The position numbers and the translations under genes were made by a program. 43,465 nucleotides of DNA from the NCBI GenBank assembly GCA_903866915.1, contig CAIPPO010000204.1:1-43465 (forward strand), given 5' to 3'. The stretch is from an uncultured Mucilaginibacter sp. (GTDB lineage: Bacteria > Bacteroidota > Bacteroidia > Sphingobacteriales > Sphingobacteriaceae). The notes under the pieces are model-generated. The model saw only the letters and a program-made list of their open reading frames with translations, was not told the origin of the DNA and made no database searches. Shown here piece by piece: positions 7,925-16,468 of the stretch (position 1 is the first letter of the stretch; the number at the start of each line of letters is the position of its first letter).

Positions 7925-8593
7925 TTAAATAAATGACTCTAATATACCAATAACTGCCATATCAAAGCCCGGATCGATGGCATTTTTTGCAATTTCAGTT
8001 TTATCGCTGGCCGAGGGACTTGTATTCTGAAAAAAGCACATCAGCGGATAAAAAATCTCTTTGATCTCGGCATCGTCCGCGAGCGTTTTAGCGACCCGGC
8101 TAATTTCGGCAACAGGGCTCTCTATTAAAACCTGATTGATGATAACAGGTTCGTAAATACGATGTTCGTCCTGGAACTCGTCTTCATCTACAAGCAAAAA
8201 CTCTTTCAGGTAATCGTCGAGGCCTGGTTCAATATCCTCGTCCGCACATTCATTGAGGTAAAGCAGCGTATTCAGTAATTCGGTACCACGATCCAGCGTT
8301 TCCTCTTCTATCCTTTCCCATTCTTTGGTCTCCAGGTAATCATCATCCAGTTTTTTAACGTCCTCACTAAAAAAATTGATCAAAAGCAGGTCAAAAAACA
8401 ACTCACGCAATGCCTCCAATGATGGATTTTCGTCAAATACACCGTCTAAAGCGGCTACCTTTCTCAGAAAATCCTCGTCGAGCGAAAACACATCTACAAA
8501 CTTCAGAACAAAGCTATTTGCTTCAGCGTAATCATATTGCGAAAATGCCTCTAACGCCGATCTGATTGCCGACTGCACCTTTAGGTCGATCAT
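7925..8593 (-). CDS. Acidic cytoplasmic protein of unknown function
   Basis: I do not recognise this 222-residue protein. It has no signal peptide and no membrane segment, is rich in Asp and Glu, and appears mostly helical, with repeated short acidic segments such as LNECADEDIEPGLDDYLKEF around residues 115-135. It starts only 3 bp after the stop of the dihydroorotase-like gene and is followed 17 bp later by DUF4199, so it is almost certainly co-translated with them. Its position directly behind a pseudo-enzyme suggests a partner or scaffold, but that is inference from position alone. Confidence 0.78.
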   Translation of the reverse strand: MIDLKVQSAIRSALEAFSQYDYAEANSFVLKFVDVFSLDEDFLRKVAALDGVFDENPSLEALRELFFDLLLINFFSEDVKKLDDDYLETKEWERIEEETLDRGTELLNTLLYLNECADEDIEPGLDDYLKEFLLVDEDEFQDEHRIYEPVIINQVLIESPVAEISRVAKTLADDAEIKEIFYPLMCFFQNTSPSASDKTEIAKNAIDPGFDMAVIGILESFI

Positions 8594-8596
8594 AAT

Positions 8597-9850
8597 CTAT
8601 GGTTTAAATACTTTGTTATTATTGACGGTAAGTAAAATTGTACCCTTTAATTTATGCCCGATGAAAGGAGAATTATAAGATTTCGATTTATTATTGTCGC
8701 TATCAAATGTCCACTCCGCCTTTTCATCAAAAATAACCAGGTTGGCAATATTGCCTTCGGTTATCACAGCTGCATCAACCCCCAATATTTTGCGCGGGTT
8801 AATTGCAAGCTTTTCCACTATGGATGCAACGGACAAACCGGCTTCCAGGGCAATTGAAAAAGCAGTTTGCAGGCTGATCATCCCAAATTCAGCAATCTCG
8901 AACTCCACATCCTTAAACTCCACTTCATGTGGGGTATGCTGAGAAGTGATAGCGTCTATCGTGCCGTCTTTTAAGCCCGCCAGCAAGGCTTTTACATCTT
9001 TTTTGGTACGTAACGGCGGCTTAACTTTATATTGACTGTCGAAGCCTAATAGTACCTGATCGGTTAGCAGTAAATGATGAACTGCTACGTCGCAGGTTAC
9101 CGGAATGCCTTTCTTTTTAGCTTCCCTGATCAACGAAACCGAGCGCTCAGTAGATATGGTGGTAAAATGTATTTTGGAACCGGTATATTCGGCAAGGTAC
9201 AGGTCACGGGCTACCATCAGTTCTTCAGCAAGTGCCGGAATACCTTTCATACCCAGCAGCGTGCTTACTTCTCCTTCATTAACTTTTGCTTTTCCGGCAA
9301 TAGCGGTGTCTTCGGGATACGAAAATACCAGGGCATCAAACCCTTTGGTATACAAGAGCGCGCGTTCCATTAATCCGGCATCCTGTACAGGTCTGTTGCC
9401 ATCTGTAAATGCTTTTGCACCATGCTGGTACATATCGTACATCTCGGCAAGGTCTTTACCCTCCCGCTTATAAGATATCGCGCCGAGCGGATAAATATCT
9501 ACCAGGTTGTTTTTGGCACGGTTAACCAGGTATTCAATCTCAGATTTCGAATGTGCAGGTGGTTGGCTGTTAGGCATCAGGGCAAGCCCTGTAAAGCCAC
9601 CGGCAGCCGCAGCCTGGGTGCCTGTTTTCAAGTCTTCTTTGGTCTCGAGGCCCAATTCGCCAATATTACAATTGAGGTCAAAAAAACCCGGTGAAAGATG
9701 TTTTCCCCGGGCATCAAAAATATCAGCGTCTGATTCGATCCCTTTGCCGATCTTAACGATCTGGCCTTTTTCGATCAAAACATCGGCAACCTGTTGGTAA
9801 TAGGGTGATCCCGGGTCAGAGATAGTCGCGGATTTAATAAGCAAATTCAT
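8597..9850 (-). CDS. Dihydroorotase-like amidohydrolase lacking metal ligands (probable pseudoenzyme)
   Basis: The 417-residue protein aligns by eye along its whole length with type I dihydroorotase (PyrC), the cytoplasmic enzyme that closes carbamoyl-aspartate into dihydroorotate. The catalytic residues are gone. The HxH metal motif and substrate Arg of the usual HVHLREPG are N60-C-N62-I-G-E-L-G; the His of the HAED block is Y178; the second His of the HxxHxST block is T231; and the catalytic Asp of TDHAPH is Q304 (TSQHTPH). Framework motifs stay intact: SPGFFDL, LMPNSQPP, PVQDAGLMERAL, KPPLR. The reading frame is uninterrupted, so this is a preserved fold rather than a decayed gene. Inactive PyrC homologues in other bacteria hold aspartate transcarbamoylase in a complex; a similar structural role is possible here. 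It sits 26 bp after the BatA-like gene. Confidence 0.88.
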   Translation of the reverse strand: MNLLIKSATISDPGSPYYQQVADVLIEKGQIVKIGKGIESDADIFDARGKHLSPGFFDLNCNIGELGLETKEDLKTGTQAAAAGGFTGLALMPNSQPPAHSKSEIEYLVNRAKNNLVDIYPLGAISYKREGKDLAEMYDMYQHGAKAFTDGNRPVQDAGLMERALLYTKGFDALVFSYPEDTAIAGKAKVNEGEVSTLLGMKGIPALAEELMVARDLYLAEYTGSKIHFTTISTERSVSLIREAKKKGIPVTCDVAVHHLLLTDQVLLGFDSQYKVKPPLRTKKDVKALLAGLKDGTIDAITSQHTPHEVEFKDVEFEIAEFGMISLQTAFSIALEAGLSVASIVEKLAINPRKILGVDAAVITEGNIANLVIFDEKAEWTFDSDNNKSKSYNSPFIGHKLKGTILLTVNNNKVFKP

Positions 9851-9876
9851 TTATGTTGCTTTTGGGATGGAATATA

Positions 9877-11931
9877 TTAGCTCAATTTCGACGGCGAAAA
9901 CACCTGTTTTCCTGAATGATAGTATCGGATCAGCAGAATTTCCGCGGCGACAAAGAACAATGCCAAAATTATACAAAGTTTCCATAATTGCAGTCCAAAA
10001 TTTAAATCGGCTACTTCACTCCTGATTGATGCAGCACCCGGTTGTAATACCGAAGCCGCCTGGTGAAAATCCTGCCTAAGATTATCAGGCGACAGGTAAC
10101 TCATATCCGACTCCGAACGGCTATTGTTAAATGCAACGACAGATAGTAAACTATCCTGCTTTTTCAAGTCATAAATACCGGCATCCTGCAACTGGTCGCC
10201 AACGTAAAGCCGGATATTTCCCTGATCGCGACGGGAATCCGGAATAATCGACTGGCTGCCTTTAACAAGTTTAAGCACTTGCTTTTGATCTGTTTGAAAG
10301 GGCGCAACTTCAATATTTCCACTCTGTCCCAATGTATAAAACAAAGGCTGATCGTGCCCGCCTAACAATGCTATTCTTAACATGATTGGTACAAAAAGTG
10401 CGTGACGTTGCAAATTGCTGTAGCTATCGGCCAAGGAAACGGCCGAAACATATACTTTACCCCTGCCACTGTTATAATCAGCCAAAAAAGGTTGACCGCC
10501 GGTTAAATCCATCAGGTTCTCGCCTCGCGGAGACAAACTTAGCTGGTAATATTTGGCCGCTTCGGGAAGGTCAGGGCTCCCTGGAAAATTCTCAAAAACA
10601 CTCTTGAATACTTCACTTTGAAGGTTGAGGGAAGCAATTCGTACTGGTTCCGCCACTAATTGTAAAGGCCATCCTGCATCAACTGATTGCAGAAAGGCTT
10701 TATAGTTAACCAGGTCGGCATCCTCAGCGGGGAAAACTGCAAGCGACCCTCCTTTTGCCACGTAAGCCTTAAGCTGCTGTGCCAGGCCTGTCGAAATGCT
10801 TTTAACATCACTGAGCACAATAAGCGGATAATTATCCAGTCCTGAATAGTCTACATTGCCGTCTGAAACTGATTTTGCAGCAAAGAATGAATCAGTATCA
10901 AAAACTTTGGTTAAAAATGTGTTAGTAGTTCCGCCATCGATGAGTAAAACAGATTGCCGCTGCTGTACATTAAAGGAGAAGAAAAACTGGTTATCGAACG
11001 TTACGGGATTATCTTGAAGCTGTATTTCGCATCTCTGCCATCCCGAAGCCAGACCAGAAAACGCAAGTGTATCCAGTTGTACCCTGCGGGCATCGATAGA
11101 ATAACTTCCCTGCGCCTTTTGCTCTCCGTTGATCAATAATTTCATCGGAACTTTTTCAGCTTTTTGCGTGGCATAATTATGTAGTACTACGACCAGTTTT
11201 TCGCCTTCGCCTTTCCGGTGAACAGCAGTCAGCAGCCAAACCGAATCGACTGCCACATTGGGTAATGAACTTGCTTTTAGTTGAACCAAATTGTATCGTA
11301 TTGTACTATCAGTTATTACCGGCTGGCGGCCTGTCATGTTTTTTTGAAAGTCGGACAAAATAAAGGCTGCACGCAAGGCGCCCTGCTGTCGTGTCAACAG
11401 GCTCTGCTGGCGATCGACGATCTGTTGCAGTGTACGGCTTTGGGGACTTACCTTAACGGCATCTACCGCATCATTAAATTCATCGCGACTTAACAAGCGT
11501 TGTTGCTTCCCTTCGAAATCCTGGGTAAGCAGTTGAAATCGGTCGTTAACCGAATAGGCTGATCCAATTTCTTTAGCGCGGCGCCGGGCTTCATCCAGCA
11601 GTGTGCCTTCCCGGTTAAGCACCTGCATTGAGTAAGAATTGTCGACAAAGACGCTAACAATTTGTTGCTTTCCAGTTGCTGCAGCATTCTTTCCGGGCAA
11701 AAAGGGCCTTGCGAATGCCAAAACCAGAAAAAAGAGCGCTAAAAGTCGCGCTAACAGAATGAGTCGCTCTTTCAAATTCCTGCGCGATGCCTGCTGTTCC
11801 TGTACCTGTTTCAAAAACTGCACATTACTGAAATAGACCTTCTGGTACCGCCTGAAATTGAAAAGATGGATGATGACCGGGATGGTCAGCACGGCCAATG
11901 CAAACAGGAAAGTTGGGTAAAGAAAATGCAT
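9877..11931 (-). CDS. BatA-type membrane protein with VWA-like domain
   Basis: A 684-residue inner-membrane protein. The N-terminal BatA domain (residues 1-80) has two helices around the motif IPVIIHLFNFRRYQKVYFSN, typical of Bacteroidota. A von Willebrand A-like domain follows, with an apparently complete metal-site start D97-N-S99-Y-S101. The middle (about 230-560) looks periplasmic and contains a ThuA/glutamine-amidotransferase-like stretch (YPLIVLSDVKSISTGLAQQL, KAYVAKGGSLAVFP). One last helix lies near 648-668 with a short cytoplasmic tail. Members are often linked to Bat operons or envelope homeostasis; the exact function is unknown. It is the first gene of the operon that carries the dihydroorotase-like protein, so both probably belong to one process. 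Confidence 0.88.
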   Translation of the reverse strand: MHFLYPTFLFALAVLTIPVIIHLFNFRRYQKVYFSNVQFLKQVQEQQASRRNLKERLILLARLLALFFLVLAFARPFLPGKNAAATGKQQIVSVFVDNSYSMQVLNREGTLLDEARRRAKEIGSAYSVNDRFQLLTQDFEGKQQRLLSRDEFNDAVDAVKVSPQSRTLQQIVDRQQSLLTRQQGALRAAFILSDFQKNMTGRQPVITDSTIRYNLVQLKASSLPNVAVDSVWLLTAVHRKGEGEKLVVVLHNYATQKAEKVPMKLLINGEQKAQGSYSIDARRVQLDTLAFSGLASGWQRCEIQLQDNPVTFDNQFFFSFNVQQRQSVLLIDGGTTNTFLTKVFDTDSFFAAKSVSDGNVDYSGLDNYPLIVLSDVKSISTGLAQQLKAYVAKGGSLAVFPAEDADLVNYKAFLQSVDAGWPLQLVAEPVRIASLNLQSEVFKSVFENFPGSPDLPEAAKYYQLSLSPRGENLMDLTGGQPFLADYNSGRGKVYVSAVSLADSYSNLQRHALFVPIMLRIALLGGHDQPLFYTLGQSGNIEVAPFQTDQKQVLKLVKGSQSIIPDSRRDQGNIRLYVGDQLQDAGIYDLKKQDSLLSVVAFNNSRSESDMSYLSPDNLRQDFHQAASVLQPGAASIRSEVADLNFGLQLWKLCIILALFFVAAEILLIRYYHSGKQVFSPSKLS

Positions 11932-12014
11932 GTACGGGTTAAACCTGGATGAGACGAATTTATTGATTATTTCTGATCCTGCCTTGCCGAAGCAAAATAA
12001 GCTAGTCTACCGGT

Positions 12015-12779
12015 CTAATTATCATCACTATTTTGATGATGCTTCTTCTTTTTATGCTTCTTAACCGGCGTATGCTTTTTAACGGGCTTATTAGCTACTT
12101 CGGTATTTTTTTTAACCGCAACAGGCTGAAGCTTTGGCTGACTCTTGTCGACTGAGTCTTTACTCAATTGTTTTACGGTAAAAGAATTATCACGTAAGCC
12201 ATATTCAAGGACTCGTTTTGCGCCGGTATTTTTGGCATCTTTTCGTTTACCATTGTAAATCGGGAACTCTCGAATAAATTTACCTTCTTTTATGTAGAAA
12301 TTATCTTCGCCCCGGTAGCCTCTTAGCTGCGAAGTGCTGAGTTTTGGAAAACTAAGTTTATCTGCCTTACCACCCGAAAATTCGAAAGCATAGATAGTTG
12401 CATAATTGGTACTATCGGTTCCGCGCGCCTGGATCAGAATTTCAGGATTGCCGTCGAGGTCCATATCCGAATTATAAACATCAACTATGCTGCCGTTAAG
12501 ATCGCCGCTTGTTGTAGAAAACTTTTTTGCAGCCGAATCTGAATGGAGGATCAAAAAGGCTCCAGTTGTTGCGCTGCCCCGACCCCAGCTCAAAATATCA
12601 TATTCCTGCCCCGGAGATACTTCCAGCAACTTATGATAACGAAAGGGAGCAACATGATCGGGCTTAGTGGCCGGTGGCGGTGGAGACGCAATATTTTGTA
12701 TTGGCTGGTTACAAGACAAACAACCTAACAAGCCGAGGCTACCAAAAAAAACTTTAGATATACGATTACGCATCTTCAT
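12015..12779 (-). CDS. Predicted lipoprotein with Lys/His-rich tail
   Basis: A 254-residue protein whose start has a basic n-region, a hydrophobic stretch and two possible lipobox cysteines (LLGC and CLSC, near residues 20-23), so it is probably a lipoprotein. A proline-rich linker follows, then a domain that contains SDMDLDGNPEILIQ, a DxDxDG-type calcium loop like those of VCBS/FG-GAP repeats. The last 30 residues are almost all Lys, His and Pro, which suggests nucleic-acid, metal or cell-wall contact. The start lies 2 bp after the hexosaminidase stop, so the two are co-transcribed. I do not recognise the family. Confidence 0.75.
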   Translation of the reverse strand: MKMRNRISKVFFGSLGLLGCLSCNQPIQNIASPPPPATKPDHVAPFRYHKLLEVSPGQEYDILSWGRGSATTGAFLILHSDSAAKKFSTTSGDLNGSIVDVYNSDMDLDGNPEILIQARGTDSTNYATIYAFEFSGGKADKLSFPKLSTSQLRGYRGEDNFYIKEGKFIREFPIYNGKRKDAKNTGAKRVLEYGLRDNSFTVKQLSKDSVDKSQPKLQPVAVKKNTEVANKPVKKHTPVKKHKKKKHHQNSDDN

Positions 12780-12781
12780 TT

Positions 12782-15082
12782 TTAATTAAACAACCATTCT
12801 GGCGAAAGTTCCGCTTTGGCTTTACCCGGCATGGTAACATAAACTTTAAGGCCGCGTACCGAGCCAATATCAAAGTACTTCAAAGTCAATTTATGATACC
12901 CCTTTTGTAGCGCTACTGCGCCACCCTGCTCTGTAAGGGGGTGTTTTCCATCATTATTCACAACGGGCTGGTCATCGATCGTTAGTACCGAACCATCATC
13001 TGATTTTGTTGAGAAAACATAAACACCATCATTATCTATACGTAAAAAGCCATTATAAATTACGCCGAAAGAAGGTCGCTGTTTTTTTAATTCGGCCAGA
13101 TTAAAGCTTTTCACAATGCCACTGTCAATAATAGCAGCATCTTTGAATTCACCTGTATTGTCAAAATTACCTTGTAACAATTGATATTTCAAACCTGGAC
13201 TATTGCCCAGGTAACTAACCGGCGCCAGTGGTGCTCTGTTGTAAACCACCAAATGGGTAACCTGGCTGCGTTTACCGGAAGGACTGATCACCATAGTTTG
13301 CAGTTCTCGGAATTGATCCTGGGGAACGGTATAACTGACCGGCAGATGATATTCCAGATCGGTCTCGCGCGGTGTGTGCCCGTCGATGGTATAATATATT
13401 TTTGCACCGGCAACCGAAGGTTTCAATTGAACATCGAGTTGTGGTCCAAATAAGATCGAATCAGGTGCTCCAATAGCTTCGGGCACATGGTAATCATAAT
13501 TATTTTTATCGAGGTAAGCAAGTTGGGCAGGAATTCGGGTTCCAGAAAAATCCTTGTAATTTTTATTACTTATTGATGACCAGCCAATTTCAGACAAGGC
13601 CAGCAACCTTGGATACAGCATATAGTCTGCCTTGGTTTCTGTACCTATATATTCTGTCCATAAATTAGCTTGTACACCCAGGATATATTTTTGTTGCTCG
13701 GGTGTTAAGGCGGCAGGCGTCGGGTTGTAACTGTAAGTTTGGCTGAGTGGCGTATATCCGCCAATACTTAAGGGCTCGTCTTTTCGTCCCTGAGCGTGGT
13801 CGATGTACATCCCACCGCTACCAGGTGTCATGATCACATAGTGACTTTGCTGAGCGGCTGCGATGCCGCCGCTTTCTCCACGCCAGCTCATTACAGTAGC
13901 ATTAGGTGACAAGCCGCCCTCCAGTATCTCATCCCAGCCAATAATACTGCGCCCTTTAGCATTTACAAATTTCTCTATCCGCTGGATGAAATAACTTTGC
14001 AGCCCTTCTTCATTTTTCAGTTTTAATTTTTTGATCAGTTTCTGGCAAAAGACCGAATTCTTCCAGGCATCTTTAGGCACTTCATCGCCGCCTATGTGTA
14101 TATAACGACTCGGGAACAAGTCCATTACCTCCGTCAGCACATCTTCTAAAAACTCAAATGTTTTATCCGATGGGCAATAAACATCGTGGAATACACCCCA
14201 GCTTTCGGCAGTTTTATAGGTTTTGTTTGGGTCGCAACTAAGCTCAGGGTAGGCAGCAACTGCAGAGGTTGAATGACCGGGCATTTCAATTTCGGGTACG
14301 ATGTTGATATAACGCTCAGCAGCATATTTTACAACCTCACGCACTTGCTCCTGAGTATAATAACCACCGTAAGGTGTATTGTCAAACTGTTGCGGCGTAC
14401 GATCACGGTAGCCCCCTATTAACGTTTGCGCACGCTGGCTACCTATAGTTGTTAATTTTGGATATTTTTTGATCTCTATTCGCCAACCCTGATCATCGGT
14501 AAGGTGCCAGTGAAAATTATTGAGTTTGTAATAAGCCATTGCATCCAATGTTTTTTTCACAAATTCAACCGACATAAAATGCCTGCTCACATCCAGCATC
14601 AAACCGCGATAGGCAAAACGCGGATAATCTTCTATTTGGGTACAGGGAATTTTAACAACTGCGCCATGGTCCTGAGGTATAAGTTGAATCAGGGTTTGGA
14701 TGCCATAGAAAAGCCCTGCACCCTTGCCTGCTATAATGATCTGCGATGGCGTTACCGTCAGCCGATAGCCGTCAACCGGCAGGTTTTCAGACCCTTTGGC
14801 GGTAAGCAAAATACTGTTAACTGTATTTCCGCCATCACCGATTTTTAACTGGTTACGCAGATAAAGCTTATTCAACAAATAATCGGTGAAAAAAGTCGCA
14901 GCTTTGCTGGAGCTATCTGCAAAAAGTTGGGTTTGCTGCCCCAAAACAAATTCGCCTGTTGCCTTCTTAACCGAAACCGGTGCTGGGACAATACCCATGT
15001 TGGGGTCGTTATCCTGCGAACGGGCAATGGATACGAACATTAAAAAAGCGCCTAAAATAAGCAGTTTGGGTAATTTGAACAT
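12782..15082 (-). CDS. GH20 beta-N-acetylhexosaminidase with PA14 domain
   Basis: This secreted enzyme removes terminal beta-linked N-acetylglucosamine or N-acetylgalactosamine from chitin fragments, glycoproteins or peptidoglycan. Residues 1-22 are a signal peptide (cut near ARSQ). The GH20 N-terminal domain spans about 30-150, and the TIM barrel about 155-500. The catalytic pair D333-E334 is in HIGGDEVPKDAW, and LNNFHWHLTDDQGWRIEIK is the substrate pocket. A chitobiase C-terminal-like domain lies around 535-600, and a PA14 carbohydrate-binding domain at about 625-760 (DGVYVFSTKSDDGSVLTIDD). The 766-residue length matches the Bacteroidota subgroup. It probably acts in the periplasm or at the cell surface. 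A lipoprotein gene follows after 2 bp. Confidence 0.95.
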   Translation of the reverse strand: MFKLPKLLILGAFLMFVSIARSQDNDPNMGIVPAPVSVKKATGEFVLGQQTQLFADSSSKAATFFTDYLLNKLYLRNQLKIGDGGNTVNSILLTAKGSENLPVDGYRLTVTPSQIIIAGKGAGLFYGIQTLIQLIPQDHGAVVKIPCTQIEDYPRFAYRGLMLDVSRHFMSVEFVKKTLDAMAYYKLNNFHWHLTDDQGWRIEIKKYPKLTTIGSQRAQTLIGGYRDRTPQQFDNTPYGGYYTQEQVREVVKYAAERYINIVPEIEMPGHSTSAVAAYPELSCDPNKTYKTAESWGVFHDVYCPSDKTFEFLEDVLTEVMDLFPSRYIHIGGDEVPKDAWKNSVFCQKLIKKLKLKNEEGLQSYFIQRIEKFVNAKGRSIIGWDEILEGGLSPNATVMSWRGESGGIAAAQQSHYVIMTPGSGGMYIDHAQGRKDEPLSIGGYTPLSQTYSYNPTPAALTPEQQKYILGVQANLWTEYIGTETKADYMLYPRLLALSEIGWSSISNKNYKDFSGTRIPAQLAYLDKNNYDYHVPEAIGAPDSILFGPQLDVQLKPSVAGAKIYYTIDGHTPRETDLEYHLPVSYTVPQDQFRELQTMVISPSGKRSQVTHLVVYNRAPLAPVSYLGNSPGLKYQLLQGNFDNTGEFKDAAIIDSGIVKSFNLAELKKQRPSFGVIYNGFLRIDNDGVYVFSTKSDDGSVLTIDDQPVVNNDGKHPLTEQGGAVALQKGYHKLTLKYFDIGSVRGLKVYVTMPGKAKAELSPEWLFN

Positions 15083-15170
15083 AGTAAATAAATCGGTATA
15101 GTATCTTAAACCGGTGAAGTTAACGGATTTTGAAAAAATACTGTTTCATTTCATGTAAAAAATCCGAAAC

Positions 15171-15200
15171 AAAAAAGCCAACCGCGTTAGCGAATGGCTT
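15171..15200 (-). terminator. Intrinsic terminator of the THX gene
   Basis: Read on the minus strand, AAGCCATTCGC (15200-15190) can pair with GCGGTTGGCTT with two imperfect positions, and is followed by a run of T (15176-15171). It lies 6 bp after the THX stop codon, the right place and direction to end that short transcript. Confidence 0.75.
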
Positions 15201-15206
15201 GGTATA

Positions 15207-15317
15207 TTATTTGGCAGCTTCTTTTACTGCTTCCTTTTTAGGTCTGTGCGGCCTTGTTTTTCCGTATGAGCCCATTGCAAGTTTGCCCTTGCCTGTTTTT
15301 TTATCACCTCTTCCCAT
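15207..15317 (-). CDS. thx: 30S ribosomal protein THX
   Basis: A 36-residue, strongly basic protein starting MGRGDKKTGKGKLAMGSYGK and continuing TRPHRPKKEAVKEAAK. MGRGDKKTxKGK, the Gly-Ser/Thr-Tyr/Phe-Gly turn and the following basic R-P-x-x-P-K-K run are the signature of the bacterial THX protein, which binds in a cavity of the 16S rRNA head in the small subunit. The gene is too short for ordinary gene finders. It has its own hairpin terminator just downstream and a free-standing position between the GH20 gene and trxB. The plus-strand frame over the same bases is only its shadow. Confidence 0.93.
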   Translation of the reverse strand: MGRGDKKTGKGKLAMGSYGKTRPHRPKKEAVKEAAK

Positions 15318-15405
15318 TGTTTTGCTGTAATTGAAGTTTATCCTGGAAATACTGAATTTTAGAACCAGATTCAATTTCCTATAAAGTTAAAAGAATTAAC
15401 CAGAT

Positions 15406-15432
15406 AACCTTACAACATTCCAACGTTCAAAC
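15406..15432. repeat. Degenerate ACAAC/TTCCAAC repeat, copy 1
   Basis: The stretch contains TACAACATTCCAACGTT, built from alternating ACAAC and TTCCAAC words. It sits directly after the trxB stop codon (reading the minus strand), in the gap before THX. The same words recur at 17737-17782, so this looks like a dispersed intergenic repeat. Confidence 0.6.
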
Positions 15433-15436
15433 AAAT

Positions 15437-16393
15437 TCAAACCGGGATAGCATGTTCTTTAGCCGCCAGGTATCGTTCGGCATCAATAGCAGCCATACAA
15501 CCCGTACCAGCTGCAGTAATAGCCTGCCGATAAACGTGATCCTGAGCATCGCCGCAGGCAAAAACACCTTCGATGTTGGTCTTGCTCGAACCCGGTTGGG
15601 TAATAATATAGCCGTTTTCGTCCATGTCGATCCAGCCTTTAAATATTTCGGTATTAGGGTGGTGACCAATTGCAACAAAGAAACCGGTGATATCCAGGTC
15701 TTTTTCCCCACCAGTTTTGTTATTGAATACTTTTAAACCAGTAACCACTTGTCCATCACCTAAAATCTCTTTGGTTTCAGAATTATAGAGTATTTCGATA
15801 TTATGTGTATTCAACACCCGGTGTACCATTGCTTTTGAAGCGCGAAATTCATCGCGGCGTACCAGCATATATACTTTGCGGCAAAGTTTAGCCAGGTAAG
15901 TAGCTTCTTCGGCAGCGGTATCGCCAGCACCAACAATGGCTACATCCTGTCCGCGGAAAAAGAAACCATCACATACCGCGCATGCAGAAACTCCAAAGCC
16001 ATTGTATTTTTGTTCAGACTCAAGCCCCAGCCATTTAGCCGACGCCCCTGTTGAAATGATCACCGTATCAGCAAGTACAGTTTTGTTTTCATCAATAAAC
16101 ACTTTATGCGGCTGGCTCGAAAAATCAACCGAGCTAACATAGCCAAAACGGATATCGGTACCCAGGCGACTGGCCTGTTTTTCGAAGTTCTCCATCATGG
16201 CGGGCCCCTGGATGCCATCCGGGTAACCCGGATAATTTTCAACTTCAGTAGTTTGGGTCAATTGCCCCCCGGCTAGTAAACCGGTATATAAAACCGGTTT
16301 CAGGTCGGCCCGGGCAGCGTAAATAGCGGCGGTATAACCAGCGGGACCAGAACCTATGATGAGGCACTTAACGTGTTCGTTCTCTTGTGACAT
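15437..16393 (-). CDS. trxB: Thioredoxin-disulfide reductase
   Basis: TrxB reduces thioredoxin with NADPH through FAD and a cysteine pair in the cytoplasm, keeping thiols reduced. The 318-residue protein has the FAD loop GSGPAGYTAAIYAARA at residues 14-29, the active pair C138-A-V-C141 in SACAVCDGFFFRG, the NADPH loop VGAGDTAAEEA just after, and the C-terminal FAD signature GVFACGDAQDHVYRQAITAAG. All catalytic elements are present and the length is normal. It is a single-gene unit with a textbook Bacteroidota promoter 21 bp upstream of its ATG. Confidence 0.97.
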   Translation of the reverse strand: MSQENEHVKCLIIGSGPAGYTAAIYAARADLKPVLYTGLLAGGQLTQTTEVENYPGYPDGIQGPAMMENFEKQASRLGTDIRFGYVSSVDFSSQPHKVFIDENKTVLADTVIISTGASAKWLGLESEQKYNGFGVSACAVCDGFFFRGQDVAIVGAGDTAAEEATYLAKLCRKVYMLVRRDEFRASKAMVHRVLNTHNIEILYNSETKEILGDGQVVTGLKVFNNKTGGEKDLDITGFFVAIGHHPNTEIFKGWIDMDENGYIITQPGSSKTNIEGVFACGDAQDHVYRQAITAAGTGCMAAIDAERYLAAKEHAIPV

Positions 16394-16413
16394 TATAGCA
16401 AATTAATAGGTTG

Positions 16414-16444
16414 CAAACTTACATTTTAAAGCGCTTTTTACCAA
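16414..16444 (-). promoter_or_regulatory. Consensus sigma-A promoter of trxB
   Basis: On the minus strand TTG (16444-16442) is followed after 20 bp by TAAGTTTG (16421-16414). This matches the Bacteroidota -33 TTG / -7 TAnnTTTG layout exactly. Transcription would begin near 16407, about 14 nt before the trxB ATG. Confidence 0.75.
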
Positions 16445-16468
16445 TATGGTATCGTCAATAAAATGACA

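Noticed and set aside
8597..9850. Decayed pyrC pseudogene
   Set aside because: The frame is full length without stops or shifts and framework motifs are preserved, so a maintained non-catalytic protein is more likely than decay.
15130..15330. 66-codon plus-strand frame over the THX gene
   Set aside because: The minus strand of the same bases encodes a clear ribosomal protein THX; the plus frame has no recognisable content.
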